Notes under the pieces: generated by a model | What the model saw: the letters and a program-made list of their open reading frames with translations, nothing else | Told to the model about the DNA's origin: nothing | The model's database searches: none | Position numbers and translations under genes: made by a program | Source: Lachnospiraceae bacterium | GTDB lineage: Bacteria > Bacillota > Clostridia > Lachnospirales > Lachnospiraceae | DNA: 52,994 bases | Direction of reading: 5' to 3' | Assembly (NCBI GenBank): GCA_016281555.1 | Contig: JAEEIV010000056.1 | Location: 1 to 52,994, forward strand | Shown: positions 50,540 through 52,994 of the stretch, in pieces | Position numbering within the stretch: position 1 is the stretch's first letter | How the letters are laid out: each line of letters opens with the position of its first letter

Positions 50540-51199
50540 ATGAAAAAAAGAAAATCTCTCAATTCCATGCGAGCGGCCGTCGGAATGGCCATCGCCACCT
50601 TGCTTACGACCTGCCTGATCGGCGGGACGCTGGCCCGCTATACGGCGAGCGCGGGATCCGTTGACGTCGCGCGCGTGGCCTACTGGGGCTTCGACGACGT
50701 CGGCACCATTGACCTCGACGGCCTGTTCAGCCCGACCTATACGAACGTCACTTCCTCCCGCGGCGACGATGTGATCGCGCCCGGAACGGAAGGACAGGCT
50801 TCGTTCGCATTCACGTATCAGCCGAACTCGGTGATCCGCGCGCCGGAAGTCGCCTATACCTTCACGGTCGGCGTCGAGGGCGAGTGCGACGATGCGATCA
50901 AAGTCAATCCGAACATTCAATTCAAGCTGGATGACGGCGCGTACGGGACTTTTGACGAACTGATCAGTGCGGTGAAGGCCCTTTCCGGAGAGGCGGGCGG
51001 CACGAAACAGTATGCGGCGGGCGAATTGCCGGCGGCGTTCGGCGAAAATGCGAACACGCACACGGTCTCCTGGCGCTGGCTGTTTACCGATACGGCCGAT
51101 CCTGCGACACAGGACGCCCTGGATACGGCGCTCGGCAACGATCCTTCGGAACCGTCCTGCGAGATCCGGATCGCGATCACGGCGACGCAGATCGACTGA
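50540..51199 (+). CDS. TasA-like secreted protein (SipW substrate type)
   Basis: A 219-aa secreted protein with a SipW-cognate signal peptide: a basic start, a hydrophobic helix (AVGMAIATLLTTCLIGGTL) and ARYTASAGSV right at the junction, as in TasA/camelysin-type proteins. The mature part is beta-rich with Ala/Gly/Thr/Asp. It is probably a fibre or cell-surface protein processed by the adjacent peptidase. AGAAAGGA precedes the ATG, 24 bp after the peptidase gene. The exact family of the mature domain is not recognised. Confidence 0.8.
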   Translation: MKKRKSLNSMRAAVGMAIATLLTTCLIGGTLARYTASAGSVDVARVAYWGFDDVGTIDLDGLFSPTYTNVTSSRGDDVIAPGTEGQASFAFTYQPNSVIRAPEVAYTFTVGVEGECDDAIKVNPNIQFKLDDGAYGTFDELISAVKALSGEAGGTKQYAAGELPAAFGENANTHTVSWRWLFTDTADPATQDALDTALGNDPSEPSCEIRIAITATQID

Positions 51200-51228
51200 T
51201 CCGAGGACAGGACACAGCCATTCTTTTG

Positions 51229-51272
51229 ATTCTTCCCCGTGCGGAGAGCGTGGCCGCTCCCCCGGGAAGAAT
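51229..51272 (+). promoter_or_regulatory. Structured hairpin between the two TasA-like genes
   Basis: A 9-bp perfect outer stem (ATTCTTCCC / GGGAAGAAT, 51229-51237 and 51264-51272) encloses an inner GC-rich stem (GGAG-AGCG / CGCT-CC). No T-run follows, so it is not a standard terminator. It could be an mRNA stabiliser or partial attenuator that favours the first gene. Confidence 0.45.
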
Positions 51273-51303
51273 GGATCATATTTGAAAACAGAAAGGGGTA
51301 AGC

Positions 51304-51780
51304 ATGTTTCGTTTTCGGTCTCCATGGAGAAGGAAGGTTCTTTTGGTAATGCTCGCGCTATGCCTGTCGGCTTGGGCGGCGGCCTTGGTGGAAGCGACCA
51401 ATGCAAGGTATGTAACGAGAAAGTCGGGCTCGGTCTCCGTCCGCACGGCCTCCTTCCTCGTCGAGACCGGGGAACCGGTATTAAGGAGCGCGGACGGGAT
51501 CATCAATTGCAACACGGACGGCGATAAGGTCGTGTATGCCTTCCCGGTCCGGAACCGCTCGGAAGTCGCGGTGGAATACCGTGTGACGGCGGAAGGCGTG
51601 TCGGATTCGGTGCTGCTTGAGATCGGCGGGGCGGAAGGGACGCTCGGCGCGAACGGAAGCGAAGCGGAAGTCACGTTGTCGTTCTCTTCGAAAAACCCGC
51701 TCGACCGGGCGCAGAGCCTGTCTGCGGGCGACGTGGTCGTTACGGTAACGGCATTGCAGAAAGGAGGCGGCAATGAGTAA
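51304..51780 (+). CDS. Short TasA-like secreted protein
   Basis: A 158-aa protein with a signal peptide of the same style (LLVMLALCLSAWAAALVEA followed by NARYVTRKSGSVSVRTASF). The ARYV-x4-GSVSV junction parallels ARYT-x2-AGSV of the previous gene and suggests the same SipW-like processing. The mature domain is a short beta-sandwich-like module (VYAFPVRNRSEVAVEYRVTA). AAAGGGG precedes the ATG. The gene overlaps the next start by 8 bp. Confidence 0.72.
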   Translation: MFRFRSPWRRKVLLVMLALCLSAWAAALVEATNARYVTRKSGSVSVRTASFLVETGEPVLRSADGIINCNTDGDKVVYAFPVRNRSEVAVEYRVTAEGVSDSVLLEIGGAEGTLGANGSEAEVTLSFSSKNPLDRAQSLSAGDVVVTVTALQKGGGNE

Positions 51781-52994
51781 AAAAATCAGGTGGGCCGCAT
51801 TGCTTTTGATCCCGGCGGTCGTGGGACTCGTCGTCTGGCTGCTTCATTTTGAGGCGGCGGCGCGCTACCGCGCGAATATGGAGTTGCGGCTTCCGGAAAT
51901 CAGCGTGGTCATCCGGACGCTTGTGGCCGGCAGTCCGGAGGCGCCGGCGGATCAGATCTACGACCGGACGCCGAAAGAGGCGGGGATCACCGTGCCGGAA
52001 GGCGTGGTCATTGAGGGTGTGACGGAAGCGACCGATGCGGGAGAATATGAAGTCACCCTCCGTCTCGAGGATCCGGAGACGAGCGAGTGGGAAGACGGGA
52101 CGAAGGAAGAAAAGAAGATCCGCTGGCGCATTTTGCCGCGACCGGTCCCGATCCCGACGGCGTCGGATCTGGAACACGTCTATTCGGGAGAAGTGAAGCG
52201 GCCGGTCATTTCCGGACTGGATAATGACTATGCGGAGGCGGTCGGAACGACGGAAACCGGGGACGCCGGATGGCATACGCTCGCGTTCCGGCTCAAGGAC
52301 CCGGCCAATACGAAGTGGGAAGACGGGACGATAAACGACGTTCCGGTCTCGTGGCTCGTCGGCGTCTGCCGGATCTCGGAAACCCTGTATCCTTCGGTCA
52401 CGGAAGCGTTTCAGACGAATCTTTCAAATGAAGATCACCCGGTGGAGATGCTGTGTCATTGGACCGAAAACGCGGTCAATGCAGACGGCGAGGACTGGTT
52501 TTCCCTGAACGGATTCTCTCTTTCGAGCGACGGCGTCACGTTGGAAAACCGGGGGACGCTGTTCCTCGTCGGCGGCGGGCCGGTCCGGTCGGAAGGGGAC
52601 GGCACCCGGGACCACGCCTGCGTCCGGAATTACGGCATCGTTCACGTCAATGCGGGAGAATTTGAGACGAATTACACGGGGACAGCGACCGGCGGGGCGG
52701 AAGCGTATGCCCTGTGGAGCAAGGACGGCACCATGATCGTGCGCGGCGGAACGTTCTTGGTGAACGGCGGCACATTGGCCGCAGACGGGATCTATGCGGA
52801 AGGCGGCGACATCACCGTGAACGGCGGCACCTTCCGGGTGGAAAATGCGGGAAAGGGCCACGGCGCCTACGTGCTTTGGATGGACGGCGGACGCGCGAAC
52901 GTTATGAACGGAAACTTTGAGTGCTGCGCGGCGCTGGATATGACGCGGGGATATCGCGTGACGGAAGGCATGCTGGTTCTCAGCGGCGGGACCA
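51773..52994 (+). CDS. Large surface protein with MBG-like repeats and beta-helix region, 5' part
   Basis: The frame from ATG 51773 is open to the window end (407 codons), so the gene continues beyond. AAGGAGGCGGCA precedes the start, which overlaps the previous stop by 8 bp. An N-terminal hydrophobic helix (WAALLLIPAVVGLVVWLLHF) is followed by AARYRANMELRLPEISVVI, resembling the other SipW-type junctions. Two repeats of an Ig-like/MBG type follow, ending in EWEDGTKEEKKIRWRI and KWEDGTINDVPVSWLV. From about residue 225 Gly-rich short repeats (VNAGEFET, VRGGTFLVNGG, VNGGTFRVENAG) look like a right-handed beta-helix. It is probably an adhesin or matrix protein. Confidence 0.8.
   Translation, partial: MSKKIRWAALLLIPAVVGLVVWLLHFEAAARYRANMELRLPEISVVIRTLVAGSPEAPADQIYDRTPKEAGITVPEGVVIEGVTEATDAGEYEVTLRLEDPETSEWEDGTKEEKKIRWRILPRPVPIPTASDLEHVYSGEVKRPVISGLDNDYAEAVGTTETGDAGWHTLAFRLKDPANTKWEDGTINDVPVSWLVGVCRISETLYPSVTEAFQTNLSNEDHPVEMLCHWTENAVNADGEDWFSLNGFSLSSDGVTLENRGTLFLVGGGPVRSEGDGTRDHACVRNYGIVHVNAGEFETNYTGTATGGAEAYALWSKDGTMIVRGGTFLVNGGTLAADGIYAEGGDITVNGGTFRVENAGKGHGAYVLWMDGGRANVMNGNFECCAALDMTRGYRVTEGMLVLSGGT

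Overview
The window is about 53 kb of GC-rich (roughly 57 %) DNA from a Gram-positive anaerobe. The evidence points to Clostridia: AddAB instead of RecBCD, a clostridial-type Tad/Flp pilus locus with DUF5702 and DUF6382 proteins, a TIGR03905-type TSCPD protein, a CD1871A-type CxxC protein, an ER-type (SipW-like) signal peptidase with TasA-like substrates, strong GGAGG ribosome binding sites and TTGACA/TATAAT promoters. The exact family cannot be fixed from the sequence alone. Gene density is high and most genes overlap by 1-8 bp with their neighbours. There is no CRISPR array, insertion sequence or prophage.

Layout. (1) 1-6947: the distal part of a Tad/Flp pilus operon (end of tadA, tadB, tadC, flp pilin, DUF5702, two TadE-like proteins, prepilin peptidase, DUF6382), interrupted by a 31-bp imperfect inverted repeat. 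(2) 7078-11068: HIT hydrolase, a DUF1538 membrane protein with a PII-like partner, then murG and a TSCPD protein on the minus strand. (3) 11317-19796: an addB-addA-ydcF-rfbF operon, followed by a GH36 alpha-galactosidase. (4) 22140-24830: gene remnants around a small P-loop ATPase, then a minus-strand thiol/Fe-S operon (TlpA, CD1871A, 4Fe-4S membrane protein). (5) 24919-25659: an AT-rich island with a truncated zincin toxin module and a probable immunity gene. (6) 25726-29758: four NAD(P)-linked oxidoreductase genes. (7) 29795-34533: a sulfur/Fe-S regulon: an IscR-like Rrf2 regulator, iscS-iscU, then metY-cysK behind a Cys/Met-rich leader peptide and a candidate attenuator. Three promoters carry the same ACCTAT/ATAGGT operator. 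(8) 34634-44684: a six-gene minus-strand operon divergent from an AraC regulator, encoding a U32-like protein, two proteins with three QueG-like Fe-S modules, an SGNH esterase and two glycoside-hydrolase-like enzymes. (9) 44829-49468: pgi, rsmA, tRNA adenosine deaminase, a folate ECF S-component, and a membrane-tethered barnase with its barstar. (10) 49672-52994: tRNA-Met, then a SipW-type signal peptidase, two short TasA-like secreted proteins and the start of a large repeat-rich surface protein that runs off the window.

How the parts work together. Both ends encode surface structures, each with its own peptidase: prepilin peptidase for Flp/TadE and a SipW-like peptidase for the TasA-like fibre proteins. 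The centre couples sulfur supply (metY, cysK, iscS) to Fe-S assembly (iscU) under one probable Fe-S-sensing repressor. The most likely undescribed system is region 8, where multi-[4Fe-4S] QueG-like reductase modules sit in one operon with carbohydrate-active enzymes under an AraC sensor. The second candidate is the sulfur-rich leader peptide with mutually exclusive hairpins ahead of metY.
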